This document shows, piece by piece, positions 33,758 through 44,301 of a stretch of 64,000 nucleotides of DNA (positions are counted from its first letter, which is position 1; every line of letters begins with the position of its first letter). Both the position numbers and the translations under genes were made by a program. Source of the stretch: Ligilactobacillus sp. WC1T17 (GTDB lineage: Bacteria; Bacillota; Bacilli; Lactobacillales; Lactobacillaceae); NCBI GenBank assembly GCA_900110005.1, contig FOCC01000009.1, positions 1 through 64,000 on the forward strand, in the 5' to 3' direction. A model generated the notes under the pieces. That model was given only the letters and a program-made list of their open reading frames with translations. It was not told the DNA's origin and ran no database searches.

Positions 33758-34600
33758 ATGGCATTTTCATTTTTTAAGGGTAGCCGTAAACAGGTAGAAA
33801 AAACACCAGCTGCCTTAGATGAGGCGCAAGAAAAGGTTGAAGAAATTGCTTTGGACAAAATTGTGCCCAATCAAAATCAACCCCGCAAAATTTTTACACA
33901 GGAAGCTATTAATGAATTGGCAGCCACGATTACGGAACATGGCCTGCTGCAGCCAATTGTGGTCAGACCTTATGGTAATGACCAGTATGAAATTATTGCT
34001 GGTGAAAGACGTTTTCGGGCGGTTAGCCAGCTTAAGTGGGAAAAGGTGCCGGCAATTGTCAAAAAAATGTCTGACCAGCAATCTGCTTCTTTGGCGGTGA
34101 TTGAAAATCTGCAAAGAGAAGGGCTGACACCGATTGAAGAAGCACAAGCCTACAAAGATTTGATGGAATTCAACCAATTGACTCAAAAGGAATTAGCGCA
34201 AGAAATCGGCAAGAGCCAGTCGTTTGTGGCTAACAAACTGCGCCTTTTGAAACTGTCGCAGCCGGTCAAACAAGCTTTATTGAATAAAAATATTACTGAG
34301 CGTCATGGACGTGCAATGAGCGGTTTAGAAGCAGGACAGCAGGTTTATGTTTTAAATGAAATTGCTGAAAAAAAATTATCCGTTAAAGAAGCCGAAGCCT
34401 TAGTAAAAAAACTCAAACAGGGTCCTAAAAAAGCAGCGAAAAGACAAATTAAAGGGGTCGTTAAGGACTTCAGAATTGCTGCTAATACAGTCAAAGATGC
34501 CCTTAAATTGATTGAAAAAACCGGACTTGAAGTCACTTTGAAAGAAGAACAGACTAAGGACGGTTATCGAATGATTGTTGAATTTCAAAGTAAAAAATAA
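33758..34600 (+). CDS. noc: Nucleoid occlusion protein Noc (ParB paralogue)
   Basis: ParB/Spo0J-family CTP-dependent clamp, 280 aa. The N-terminus MAFSFFKGSRKQ is a short amphipathic, positively charged segment like the membrane-binding helix of Noc. Next come the CTP-binding domain (QPRKIF, GLLQPIVVRPYG, IAGERRFRA, ENLQREGLTPIEEA), the helix-turn-helix (LTQKELAQEIGKSQSFVANKLRLL) and a C-terminal dimer domain. Placement between rsmG and soj is that of Noc in Firmicutes, with Spo0J as the second paralogue. ATG 33758 is spaced better from AGGAAG than the GTG at 33752. Confidence 0.88.
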   Translation: MAFSFFKGSRKQVEKTPAALDEAQEKVEEIALDKIVPNQNQPRKIFTQEAINELAATITEHGLLQPIVVRPYGNDQYEIIAGERRFRAVSQLKWEKVPAIVKKMSDQQSASLAVIENLQREGLTPIEEAQAYKDLMEFNQLTQKELAQEIGKSQSFVANKLRLLKLSQPVKQALLNKNITERHGRAMSGLEAGQQVYVLNEIAEKKLSVKEAEALVKKLKQGPKKAAKRQIKGVVKDFRIAANTVKDALKLIEKTGLEVTLKEEQTKDGYRMIVEFQSKK

Positions 34601-34612
34601 GGGGGAGCTTAA

Positions 34613-35369
<757 letters not shown>

Positions 35370-35377
<8 letters not shown>

Positions 35378-36239
35378 GAAAAAACATGGATTAGGACGGG
35401 GACTGGATGCGTTGTTTTCTGACTTTGAAGAAACACTGGCGGATGAAAAGGTCGTGGAACTGTCTTTAGATGATATCCGCTCAAATCCTTACCAGCCGCG
35501 TAAAATTTTTGACGAGACCAGTCTCAAAGAATTGGCCTTGTCCATTGCCAATCAAGGCGTATTTCAGCCGATTATTGTGCGGCAATCAAAAATAGCCGGA
35601 TATGAGATTATTGCCGGTGAAAGACGGTTTAGAGCGTCAAAGATGGCGCACAAGCAGACGATTCCAGCGATTGTCAGAGAGATGTCGGAAGAAGAAATGA
35701 TGGAAATTGCCGTTTTGGAAAATCTGCAGCGGCAAGATTTAACCCCTTTAGAAGAAGCTCAGGCATATAATATGCTGATGGAAAATCTCAATTTGACCCA
35801 AGCGCAGGTTTCCGAAAAATTAGGCAAGTCACGGCCTTATATCGGTAACTATTTACGCCTTTTGTCTTTGCCTAAAGATGTTAAAGAAATGCTTCAGGCC
35901 GGCGAACTATCGATGGGACAGGCACGCACGCTGCTGTCGCTAAAGGATAAGGCGAAAATTTCCAATCTGGCTAAAAAAACCGTCCAGGAAAATTTAACGG
36001 TGCGGCAGTTAGAAGAATTGATCAGCGATTTGAAAGACAAAAAAACCAAGCCAATCAAAGAAAAACCGCTTGTATCACCTTACTTAAAGAAGAGTGAGGA
36101 ATATTTGCAGGAAAAATTCGGTACGAAGGTAGCAATTAAAAATAGCGCTAAAACAGGCAAGGGCAAAATTGAAATTGACTATTTATCAACTGAAGATTTA
36201 AACCGTATTTTAGATATTCTCGATATTAGTTTAGATTAA
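35370..36239 (+). CDS. spo0J: Chromosome-partitioning protein Spo0J (ParB)
   Basis: ParB, 289 aa. The N-terminal Soj-stimulating peptide KKKHGLGRGLDALFSDF is intact. The CTPase motifs (NPYQPRKIFDE, IAGERRFRASKMA, ENLQRQDLTPLEEA), the helix-turn-helix (LTQAQVSEKLGKSRPYIGNYLRLL) and the C-terminal domain follow in order. Starts inside the soj stop region. No perfect parS site was found in this window. Confidence 0.95.
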
Positions 36240-36249
36240 GGAGCAGCAT

Positions 36250-36438
36250 ATGTATAATTTGCATGATATTGTGGAAATGAAAAAGCCACATCCTTGTGGC
36301 GCCAACCGGTGGGAGATTATCCGCATGGGGATGGATATTAAAATCCAATGCACCAGCTGTCAGCGGATTATTATGCTCCCACGGCGGGAATTTGAAAAGA
36401 AACTCAAAAAAGTTTTAGAAACAGCTAATAAAGATTAA
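36250..36438 (+). CDS. DUF951 family protein (YyzM-like)
   Basis: A 62-aa conserved small protein with a possible zinc-knuckle (HPCG ... CTSC) and a basic C-terminus. DUF951 genes regularly sit between spo0J and ychF in Firmicutes; function unknown. Ten-nt gap to spo0J and AAGGAG in front, so part of the same operon. Confidence 0.85.
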   Translation: MYNLHDIVEMKKPHPCGANRWEIIRMGMDIKIQCTSCQRIIMLPRREFEKKLKKVLETANKD

Positions 36439-36458
36439 TAAAGAAAGAGTGAAGACTA

Positions 36459-37562
36459 ATGGCATTAACAGCAGGTATTGTCGGCTTACCAAATGTCGGC
36501 AAATCAACATTATTTAACGCAATCACAAAGGCAGGTGCCGAAATGGCCAACTATCCGTTCGCAACTATCGACCCTAACGTGGGTATGGTTGAAGTGCCGG
36601 ACGCACGTTTAGCACGGATTGATGAAATTATGCCGGCTAAAAAAATTGTGCACACAACTTTTGAATTTACCGATATTGCCGGTATTGTTAAAGGTGCCAG
36701 CAAGGGTGAAGGTCTTGGCAATAAGTTCTTGGAAAATATCCGCCAGGTTGATGCAATTGTGCACGTTGTCCGGGCTTTTGATGATGACAATATTACCCAC
36801 GTTTCCAATAAGGTGGACCCTTTGGATGATATTGATACGATTAACATGGAACTGGTTTTAGCTGATCTTGATTCCATTAATAAGCGCTACGTTAAAGTGG
36901 AAAAAGTGGCCCGCACGCAAAAAGACAAGGATTCCATTGCTGAATTTAACGTTCTGGCAAAAATTAAGCCCGTCTTAGAAGAAGGCAAGCCTGTGCGCAG
37001 TTTGGAATTTGACAGCGATGAGCAAAAGATTGTCAAAGGATTGTTCCTGCTCACTTCCAAGCCTGTATTATACGTGGCTAACATCGGTGAAGATGATATG
37101 GCTGACCCGGATGCTTGCGAATATTACCAACAAATTAAGACTTTTGCTGAAAATGAAGGTTCGCAAGCTTTAGCTGTTTGTGCCCGCACGGAAGAAGAAA
37201 TTGCCGAATTAGACGACGATGAAAAACAAGAATTTTTGGAAGCTGAAGGGGTTGAAGAATCAGGCCTTGACCGCTTAATCAAAGCATCTTATAAGCTCTT
37301 AGGCTTGGCTACCTTCTTTACAGCCGGCGGCAAAGAAACCAGAGCTTGGACTTTTAAACAAGGTATGAAGGCTCCTCAAGTTGCCGGAATCATCCACTCT
37401 GACTTTGAACGCGGCTTTATCCGTGCTGAAACAGTTTCTTTTGCTGATTTGGATAAATATGGCAGCATGCAGGCCGTTCGCGAAGCTGGTCGTTTGCGTC
37501 TTGAAGGTAAGGAATACGAAGTTCAAGATGGGGATATCATTGAATTTAGATTTAATGTATAA
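36459..37562 (+). CDS. ychF: Redox-regulated ATPase YchF
   Basis: Obg-related P-loop ATPase, 367 aa. G1 GLPNVGKSTLFNA, G3 DIAGIVKGASKGEGLGNKFL, the ATP-specific NIGED-type G4 motif, and the C-terminal TGS-like domain (FFTAGGKETRAWT, FERGFIRAE). Binds ribosomes and is linked to stress and translation. Near-origin housekeeping block. Confidence 0.95.
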   Translation: MALTAGIVGLPNVGKSTLFNAITKAGAEMANYPFATIDPNVGMVEVPDARLARIDEIMPAKKIVHTTFEFTDIAGIVKGASKGEGLGNKFLENIRQVDAIVHVVRAFDDDNITHVSNKVDPLDDIDTINMELVLADLDSINKRYVKVEKVARTQKDKDSIAEFNVLAKIKPVLEEGKPVRSLEFDSDEQKIVKGLFLLTSKPVLYVANIGEDDMADPDACEYYQQIKTFAENEGSQALAVCARTEEEIAELDDDEKQEFLEAEGVEESGLDRLIKASYKLLGLATFFTAGGKETRAWTFKQGMKAPQVAGIIHSDFERGFIRAETVSFADLDKYGSMQAVREAGRLRLEGKEYEVQDGDIIEFRFNV

Positions 37563-37637
37563 TAAATAAATAGAGCGCTTTCCTAAATGAAAGCTCCTGC
37601 TGGTTAACTCAGTAAAAAATGATGGAGGAAAATTTCA

Positions 37638-38384
37638 GTGGCAGAAGAATTGAAAAATGCAAAGGCTCATGAAAAACAAGCTGAAGCTCGTGCTAAAAAG
37701 GCAGTCGAAGAAGTTGAAGTTACCGTTAGGGGAGGCCATTTTGACGGCTTAACCAAACGTAATGAAGACTACCTTTTCCGATTAGGCAAGGCCTTGGATG
37801 AAAAAGATTATGACCAGGAAAAGAAAAACCAGGTCTTAGATGAAATGTATCGTGAATTAAAAGAAAAACAACGTCAAGGGATTGTGGCAACTAAATTATA
37901 CGGCACGGTTACGGAACGCTGTGACATGATTGTGAACGGCAAAAAAGATGATGCAGCCAAATCCGCAACTGAAATTCCTAGTTTTTGGACTTTAGCTCTT
38001 GATAACGGCTTGATTATGCTGATTATGTTTTGTATTTTGTACGCTTTGATGGGTGCTTTCTCAAAATCACAAGCAAGTGTTAACGGCGGTTGGCTGACCT
38101 TAATTGCAACTTCAGTGATTGCCGGCTGCGGTTTAGCCTTCTTCTACCGGATGATGGCTAAAAATAGTCAAAATGATGATAAAAAGAAGCGGACGCGGCG
38201 CAGTATTGCCATTACGCTTGAATTGATTGCTATTTGGATGATTGCTTTTGGATTAATTGCTTTTATTCCTGCTAGCATCAACCGGACAATGAGTCCGATT
38301 GCTTATGCAGCTATTGGGGTCGTTGCCTTTGCGGTACGGTACTATTTGAAAGGAAAGCTCAATTTCAAACGGGTTACTTTTTAA
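37638..38384 (+). CDS. DUF1129 family membrane protein
   Basis: A 248-aa protein with a charged, helical N-terminal cytosolic half (about 1-115) and four hydrophobic helices in the C-terminal half. This matches DUF1129, a family found after ychF in lactobacilli. GTG start with GGAGGAA 7 nt upstream. Function not known. Confidence 0.8.
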   Translation: MAEELKNAKAHEKQAEARAKKAVEEVEVTVRGGHFDGLTKRNEDYLFRLGKALDEKDYDQEKKNQVLDEMYRELKEKQRQGIVATKLYGTVTERCDMIVNGKKDDAAKSATEIPSFWTLALDNGLIMLIMFCILYALMGAFSKSQASVNGGWLTLIATSVIAGCGLAFFYRMMAKNSQNDDKKKRTRRSIAITLELIAIWMIAFGLIAFIPASINRTMSPIAYAAIGVVAFAVRYYLKGKLNFKRVTF

Positions 38385-38400
38385 TTAAGTTAAACATTAA

Positions 38401-38428
38401 ACATCAGCTTTTGGGCTGGTGTTTTTTT
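38401..38428 (+). terminator. Terminator after the DUF1129 gene
   Basis: ACATCAGC / GGCTGGTGT with seven T. Confidence 0.75.
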
Positions 38429-38608
38429 GCGCTTTTTTTACTAGAAAAAGCGCTTATTTTTGGTGAGAAAATCCGGATTAAACGGGCATTTGTACCAATA
38501 AATAATTAAAAGCTGATTTAAAATATTGAAATTATCATAAAAAACAAGAAAAATGATAAAAGTTCAAAAACGCACAAGCCTTTGTAACGTGGTTCTTTGA
38601 TTGATTAT

Positions 38609-38691
38609 TAGTAAAAAAAGTAAAAAAACTTCGTAAAATAGTGTTGACAATACTTGCATAAATCTTATAATAGAAAATGTAAATGGTTTCA
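38609..38691 (+). promoter_or_regulatory. lac operon promoter with LacR-like repeat and cre site
   Basis: The 20-nt direct-repeat block TAGTAAAAAAAGTAAAAAAA (38609-38628) recurs exactly before lacC (61597-61616). It is followed by TTGACA (38644-38649), a 16-nt spacer, TATAAT (38666-38671), and a cre-like TGTAAATGGTTTCA (38678-38691; 13 of 14 positions fit) over the start of transcription. This suggests LacR control upstream and CcpA repression downstream. The rest of the 330-nt gap shows nothing else. Confidence 0.65.
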
Positions 38692-38714
38692 AAAAGGTTT
38701 TGGAGGAAAAAACA

Positions 38715-39056
38715 ATGGCTACAAAAGAAGATATTTCAATGACAGGCTTTGCAATTGTTGCATATGCCGGTGATGCGCGAACAGCCTTAATTCAAGCAAT
38801 GGATAAGGCCAGTGAAGGACACATTTCAGAAGCTCGCAGATTAGTTGAAGAAGCAGAAGAATCAATTAATATGGCGCATAATGAACAAACTAAGCTGCTT
38901 AGTGCTGAAGCTAGCGGCGATGATATGGATGTTACCTTTATCATGTGCCACGGTCAAGATACTTTGATGACAACGATGCTGCTCAAAGATGAAATGAAGA
39001 CCATCATTGATTTGTATGAACGAGTTAATGAACTCGAAGGCAAAAGCGTTGACTAA
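38715..39056 (+). CDS. lacF: Lactose/cellobiose-type PTS EIIA (LacF)
   Basis: A 113-aa cytosolic trimeric EIIA of the lactose family. The phosphorylation site is the His in IMCHGQDTLM; FAIVAYAGDARTALIQAMD is the typical N-terminal helix. ATG 38715 is 8 nt behind TGGAGGA; an upstream in-frame start at 38700 has no ribosome site. First gene of lacF-lacE-lacG-GH53-GH53. Confidence 0.88.
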   Translation: MATKEDISMTGFAIVAYAGDARTALIQAMDKASEGHISEARRLVEEAEESINMAHNEQTKLLSAEASGDDMDVTFIMCHGQDTLMTTMLLKDEMKTIIDLYERVNELEGKSVD

Positions 39057-39119
39057 AAAATAAATAACAAAAAATAAAAAATATGCTCTTATTATTCTAA
39101 AGAAAGAAGGAAATGAATT

Positions 39120-40811
39120 ATGCATTCATTAGAAGCTCGAATCGAAAAAATGAAGCCAGCTTTTGAAAAGATTGCTGCTAATCCATATGTTTCAGCAATT
39201 CGTGATGGTTTCATCGCTGCAATGCCGATTATTTTATTCTCAAGTATTTTTACCTTGATTGCGTACGTGCCAAACGCTTGGGGTTTTTATTGGCCGAAAG
39301 CTGTTGAAAACGCTTTAATGCTCCCTTATAACTACTCCATGGGTCTGTTAGCCTTATTTGTAACAGCTACAACGGCTAAGAATTTGACCGACTACAAGAA
39401 TTTAAGCCTGCCTAAGACTAACCGGATTAATCCGATTTCTGTTATTATGGCCGCTGAAGTTTCCTTTATTGTGGTTGCTATCAAGACTGGTACAGCCGGT
39501 GTAGATTTGTCATACATGGGTACTAAAGGTTTAGTTGCTGCTTATGTTGTAGGTTTGATTGTGCCAAACATCTACTACTGGTGTGTTAAGAACAATGTTA
39601 CCATCAACATGCCTGATGAAGTTCCACAAAATATCTCACAAACATTCAAAGATATTTTCCCAATGGCATTTTCAGTTACTTTCTTTTGGTTAATTGAATT
39701 GCTTTTGCAAGGTTTATTCAAGGCTAACTTGTCTGAATGCATTATCAACTTGTTGTCACCACTCTTCAGTGCAAGTGACAGCTACCTTGGTTTGTCTATT
39801 ATCGCTGGTGCGATGGCCTTCTTCTGGTTTGTTGGTGTGCAAGGTCCTTCCATTGTGGCTCCAGCGGTTGCTGCAATTGAATCATCCAATGTTGATGCTA
39901 ACCAATCTTTGATTCATGCCGGCAAGCATGCTTACCACGTTTTGGCTATCAACACGCAAGATTATGTTATGAACATGGGTGGTACTGGTTCAACTCTTGT
40001 TTTGGCCTTCATCTTCTTGTTCTTGGCAAAATCAAAGCAAAATAAGGCTGTCGGTCGTGCTTCATTTATCCCAGTTACCTTCTCTGTTAACGAACCAATC
40101 TTGTTTGGGGCACCAATCATTATGAACCCAGTGTTCTTTGTCCCATTTGTTTTGACACCAATCGTTAACATCTGCATGTTCAAGTTTTTCGTTACAACTT
40201 TAGGTATGAACAGTATGGTTGCTACCATGCCTTGGACTGTTCCAGCTCCAATTGGTATTATTGTTGCAACAGGTTTTGCCCCACTCTCATTCCTCTATGT
40301 TGGTTTGGCTTTAGTTTTAGACGTTTTGATTTGGCTTCCGTTCTTCCGTGCTTACGATGATTCAATCTTAGCTGAAGAAAAGGAAAAAGAAGCAAAAGAA
40401 GCAAAAACAGTACAAGAAACAACTGATGATAAAACACAAGTTGTCATGGCAACAACAGATGAAGCTGCAAATGACAGCGATGATGCTACTATCACTAAGA
40501 CGACTAATGTAATGGTTATTTGTGCCGGCGGTGGTACCAGCGGTATCTTAGCCAAGGCTTTGAATAAGGTAGCTAAGGAACGCAACTTGCCGCTCAGTGC
40601 TGTTGCCCGGGCTTATGGTCAACATACAGACATTATTGACGATATGGATTTGGTTATTTTAGCACCGCAAATGGATAGTATGCGTGGCAACTTGCAAACA
40701 ATTTGTGATCAAAACAACATCAAACTTTTAACCACGACAGGTAAGCAATATATTGAACTCACCCGAAACGCTGATAAGGCCATTAAGTTTGTTGCTGAAA
40801 ATACACACTAA
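39120..40811 (+). CDS. lacE: Lactose-type PTS EIICB permease (LacE)
   Basis: A 563-aa permease. EIIC spans about 1-420 with about ten helices (AAMPIILFSSIF, FWFVGVQGPSIVAP, NEPILFGAPIIMNP). EIIB follows at about 455-560 with the active Cys in VICAGGGTSGILAKAL. C-B fusion is the rule for lactose permeases, whereas cellobiose systems often have separate subunits. It imports lactose or beta-galactobiose-type sugars as 6-phosphates, which fits LacG and the galactanases behind it. Confidence 0.88.
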   Translation: MHSLEARIEKMKPAFEKIAANPYVSAIRDGFIAAMPIILFSSIFTLIAYVPNAWGFYWPKAVENALMLPYNYSMGLLALFVTATTAKNLTDYKNLSLPKTNRINPISVIMAAEVSFIVVAIKTGTAGVDLSYMGTKGLVAAYVVGLIVPNIYYWCVKNNVTINMPDEVPQNISQTFKDIFPMAFSVTFFWLIELLLQGLFKANLSECIINLLSPLFSASDSYLGLSIIAGAMAFFWFVGVQGPSIVAPAVAAIESSNVDANQSLIHAGKHAYHVLAINTQDYVMNMGGTGSTLVLAFIFLFLAKSKQNKAVGRASFIPVTFSVNEPILFGAPIIMNPVFFVPFVLTPIVNICMFKFFVTTLGMNSMVATMPWTVPAPIGIIVATGFAPLSFLYVGLALVLDVLIWLPFFRAYDDSILAEEKEKEAKEAKTVQETTDDKTQVVMATTDEAANDSDDATITKTTNVMVICAGGGTSGILAKALNKVAKERNLPLSAVARAYGQHTDIIDDMDLVILAPQMDSMRGNLQTICDQNNIKLLTTTGKQYIELTRNADKAIKFVAENTH

Positions 40812-40837
40812 ACTTAGGTCTAACGAGGTGAAGAGAT

Positions 40838-42268
40838 ATGTATAAGCTACCAGAAGATTTTTACTTTGGCGGAGCTACGGCTGCTTATCAATGCGAAGGA
40901 GCTACGACCGAAGACGGTAAAGGTGAAGTGATTTGGGATAAATATCTGCGGGAAAAAGGTGAATTAAATCCTGATCCAGCAAGTGATTTTTATCATAAGT
41001 ATCCGCAAGATTTGGAACTTTGTCATGAATTCGGCATTAACGCCATCCGGGTTTCCATTTCTTGGGCCCGCATTTTCCCTGAAGGCTATGGTAAAGTGGA
41101 AAAACGTGGGGTTGAATACTACCATAAATTGTTCCAGAAGTGTCATGAAGAAGGGGTTGAACCTTTTGTTACCCTGCACCACTTCGATACACCGCAAGTT
41201 ATGCAGGATGAAGGCGGCTGGTTATCACAAGCGATGTTAGATCACTTTGTTGATTATGCTAAATTCTGTTTTGATGAATTCGGTTCAGAAGTTAAATATT
41301 GGATTACGATTAACGAACCAACATCAATGTCATCTCAACAATACATTGGCGGAACCTTCCCTCCTGGCATTAAATATGACTTTAATAAATGTTTCCAAGC
41401 TGAATATAATATGAACTTGGTTCATGCCCGCATTGTTGAATTATTCAAACAAGGCGGCTATCAAGGCCAAATCGGGGTTGTTCATGCTTTGCAAACAGTC
41501 TATCCAATGACTGACAGTCAGGCTGACAAGCACGCTGCTGATTTGCAGGATGCCTTAGATAATACCTTCTATCTTGATGGTACTGTACGTGGGAAGTATA
41601 CGCCTGAAGTTTTGAGCTTGGTGCAAGAAATCATTGAAGCTAACGGGCAAAAGATGATTGAAGTCAAGCCTGAAGATGAAGCCTTGCTGGCTAAAGCTGC
41701 CAAGGATATGGATTTTGTCGGGGTTAACTACTACTTCAGCAAATTCATGCGCGGGTATCAAGGCAAATCCGAAATTATCCACAATGGTACAGGTGAAAAA
41801 GGTTCATCAGTCAGCCGCATGCAGGGGGTCGGCGAACAGGTTAACCGCACGGATATTCCAGCTACTGATTGGGATTGGCCTATTTATCCAAAAGGCTTAT
41901 ATGATCAATTAACCCGTTTGAAAGACCGTTTCGGCTGGGATAAGGATGTTTATATCACTGAAAATGGTATGGGCTGCAAGGATAAGTTTTTAGCTGACAA
42001 GAAGACAGTTGAAGATGATGAACGCATTGATTATATTAAAAAGCACCTATTGGCAATGGCTAAGGCTATGGCAGACGGTGTAAAGGTCAAAGGTTACTTT
42101 GTTTGGTCTTTGCAGGATATGTTCTCTTGGACTAACGGTTATACCAAACGTTATGGTCTCTTTTATGTCGATTTTGAAACGCAAGAGCGTTATCCAAAGA
42201 AGAGTGCCTATTGGTATAAAAAGATTAGTGAAACAAAAGAAATTGGCGAACTTGAGACAGTTCAATAA
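40838..42268 (+). CDS. lacG: 6-phospho-beta-galactosidase LacG (GH1)
   Basis: GH1 cytosolic enzyme, 476 aa. N-terminal signature FYFGGATAAYQCEGA, acid/base Glu in ITINEPTS, nucleophile Glu in VYITENGMG. It releases galactose-6-phosphate from the disaccharide phosphates delivered by LacFE. The product feeds the tagatose-6-phosphate genes at 60.5-64 kb. A phospho-beta-glucosidase activity cannot be fully excluded, but the lac context favours galactosidase. Confidence 0.85.
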   Translation: MYKLPEDFYFGGATAAYQCEGATTEDGKGEVIWDKYLREKGELNPDPASDFYHKYPQDLELCHEFGINAIRVSISWARIFPEGYGKVEKRGVEYYHKLFQKCHEEGVEPFVTLHHFDTPQVMQDEGGWLSQAMLDHFVDYAKFCFDEFGSEVKYWITINEPTSMSSQQYIGGTFPPGIKYDFNKCFQAEYNMNLVHARIVELFKQGGYQGQIGVVHALQTVYPMTDSQADKHAADLQDALDNTFYLDGTVRGKYTPEVLSLVQEIIEANGQKMIEVKPEDEALLAKAAKDMDFVGVNYYFSKFMRGYQGKSEIIHNGTGEKGSSVSRMQGVGEQVNRTDIPATDWDWPIYPKGLYDQLTRLKDRFGWDKDVYITENGMGCKDKFLADKKTVEDDERIDYIKKHLLAMAKAMADGVKVKGYFVWSLQDMFSWTNGYTKRYGLFYVDFETQERYPKKSAYWYKKISETKEIGELETVQ

Positions 42269-42270
42269 TT

Positions 42271-42301
42271 AATAAAGGGGCTGTTAAGCCTCTTTATTTT
42301 T
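42271..42301 (+). terminator. Hairpin between lacG and the first galactanase gene
   Basis: AATAAAGGGGCT / AGCCTCTTTATT with a T-rich tail; may act as a partial terminator inside the cluster. Confidence 0.6.
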
Positions 42302-42339
42302 GCCTAAAATGAGGAAATTTTAAATAAGGGTGGATGAAA

Positions 42340-44286
42340 ATGTTAGGTAAAAAAGGTTTATTGCTGGGAATCTTAGCCTTGGGCCTCGGGACGCTGGGTT
42401 TTGGAAAAACAGCTTGGGCTGATGCACAAACGGCAAATCAAGATTTATCGCAGACAGTAAGAGTGGATAAAGTGGATAATTTGTCCAGTGACTTTGTGAT
42501 GGGAGCCGATGTTTCGACGATGCTGGCAGAAGAACAAAGCGGCGTCAAGTATTATGATCTTGATGGCAGTCAAAAAGACTTATTAGCGATTTTAAAAGCT
42601 CATGGCATAAATACGATTCGGGTTAGAATTTGGAATAACCCTTATGACGCAGCCGGTCACGGCTACGGAGCCGGCAATTGCACCATCAAAACAGCCTTAG
42701 AAATTGGAAAAAGAGCGACACAATTGGGGTTGAAAGTGCAGCCGGACTTTCATTATTCTGATTTTTGGGCTGATCCTGGCCGGCAAGTAGCACCTAAAGC
42801 TTGGCAAAATCACACTTTAGCCCAAAAAGTTGATGATGTATATGCTTTTACTAAAGATTGTTTAACCCAACTCAAAGAAGCTGGTGTGAATGTTTCAATT
42901 GTACAAATTGGCAATGAAACCAACAATGCATTGGCCGGCGTTAATGGCGATGACCGCTTCTCATTGTTAAATGCCGGCTGCAAGGCGGCTAGAGAAGTTG
43001 ATCCTAAAGCTTTAGTTGCGGTACACTTCACTGATCCGGCCACAAGAGCTTTAGAATTTGCCCAAAAGCTGAAAGAATATCGAGTTGACTATGATGTTTA
43101 CGCCACCAGCTATTATCCTTGCTGGCATGGCAGCATGACCAAGTTGACAGAGGTTTTAAAAACCATCGCCAATGATTATGACAAGCAGGTGATGGTAACG
43201 GAAACGGCTTATCTTTTTACCTTAGATGAAGGCGATGATGATGCCGGGCATGCTAATTCAGTCTCTAAACTAAGCGACCTTTTGGCGGATGGAGCCTATT
43301 ATCCTGCTACGGTACAGGGGCAAACGCATGCTATTCGTGACGTCATAAGTGCAGTTAGTCAAGTTGGTGCTAAAGGCTTGGGGGTCAGCTACTGGGAACC
43401 GGCTTGGATTCCGGTGTCTAATCAAGGACGGACAGCCAACAATGCTTTATGGGAAAAGTACGGTTCTGGCTGGGCCAGCTCCAGTGTCATTGGATATGAT
43501 CCTAATGTGACCGCTGCAAATTACGGCGGGTCGCAATGGGAAAATGAAGCACTCTTTGATTATCAAGGACATGCTTTAGCTTCAATTAATGTCTTTAAAG
43601 ATGTTTATACCGGTAAGAATACTGATTTAGCTGAGCCAATGCTGCCAAAGCCGGAAGTAAAAAAAGATATTGACAGCCTGCTGACTGATCCAAGTTTTGA
43701 ACAAGAAGACAAGGCATCTAGCTGGGTGTTGGATAATGATGCTATCAGCTTGCAAGACGATGCCAATAATGCTAAAACCGGCAGCCATATTGCTTCGTTT
43801 GGGGCCGGCAGTGACTTTAAGACTGGTCTTTCACAGACGGTAACGCTTCTTCCTGGTAAATATCAGCTGACGATGCAGGCTCAAGGTGGTACTATGACAA
43901 ATGGCAGCAGTTTGACTTTGTATGCCGTTGTGGATGGACAAGAAATTTCAAGCCAGCTTCCTAGTTTGACTGTTTGGAAAGACTGGAAAGAAGGAAAGCT
44001 GCAGTTTACCGTGACTAAGGAAGCACCGGTTAAAATCGGGGTCAAAATTATTGGTAATAGCGGTATGTGGGGCAAATTAGACGATTTTTGCCTGCAAAAG
44101 ACGAATGAACTGAATCCTAAGGAAGTTAAAGCCATCAAAAAAGCCCAACGTCAAAGCGTAAAAAAAGCGCGAAAAGAGGCCAAGGCGAAACAAAAAGCGC
44201 AAAGAAAGGCTGAAAAGCAAGCCCAAAAACAGGCTAAGGCAAAGCGTAAGGCCCAAAAACAAGCCGAAAATAAAAACCAGTTATAA
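42340..44286 (+). CDS. Secreted endo-beta-1,4-galactanase (GH53) with basic C-terminal tail
   Basis: Extracellular GH53 enzyme, about 648 aa. Signal peptide with cleavage after AWA (about residue 26). The catalytic barrel (about 40-435) has acid/base Glu in VQIGNETNN and nucleophile Glu in VMVTETAY. A beta-sandwich carbohydrate-binding-like domain follows (about 450-590, DPSFEQEDKASSWVLDND). The last 50 residues are a Lys/Ala/Gln/Arg-rich helix (KAKQKAQRKAEKQ) without LPXTG, probably binding the anionic wall. It cuts galactan side chains of pectin. ATG 42340 is better spaced from AAGGGTGG than ATG 42334. Confidence 0.87.
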   Translation: MLGKKGLLLGILALGLGTLGFGKTAWADAQTANQDLSQTVRVDKVDNLSSDFVMGADVSTMLAEEQSGVKYYDLDGSQKDLLAILKAHGINTIRVRIWNNPYDAAGHGYGAGNCTIKTALEIGKRATQLGLKVQPDFHYSDFWADPGRQVAPKAWQNHTLAQKVDDVYAFTKDCLTQLKEAGVNVSIVQIGNETNNALAGVNGDDRFSLLNAGCKAAREVDPKALVAVHFTDPATRALEFAQKLKEYRVDYDVYATSYYPCWHGSMTKLTEVLKTIANDYDKQVMVTETAYLFTLDEGDDDAGHANSVSKLSDLLADGAYYPATVQGQTHAIRDVISAVSQVGAKGLGVSYWEPAWIPVSNQGRTANNALWEKYGSGWASSSVIGYDPNVTAANYGGSQWENEALFDYQGHALASINVFKDVYTGKNTDLAEPMLPKPEVKKDIDSLLTDPSFEQEDKASSWVLDNDAISLQDDANNAKTGSHIASFGAGSDFKTGLSQTVTLLPGKYQLTMQAQGGTMTNGSSLTLYAVVDGQEISSQLPSLTVWKDWKEGKLQFTVTKEAPVKIGVKIIGNSGMWGKLDDFCLQKTNELNPKEVKAIKKAQRQSVKKARKEAKAKQKAQRKAEKQAQKQAKAKRKAQKQAENKNQL

Positions 44287-44301
44287 AGAAGGGTGTCTGA
44301 G

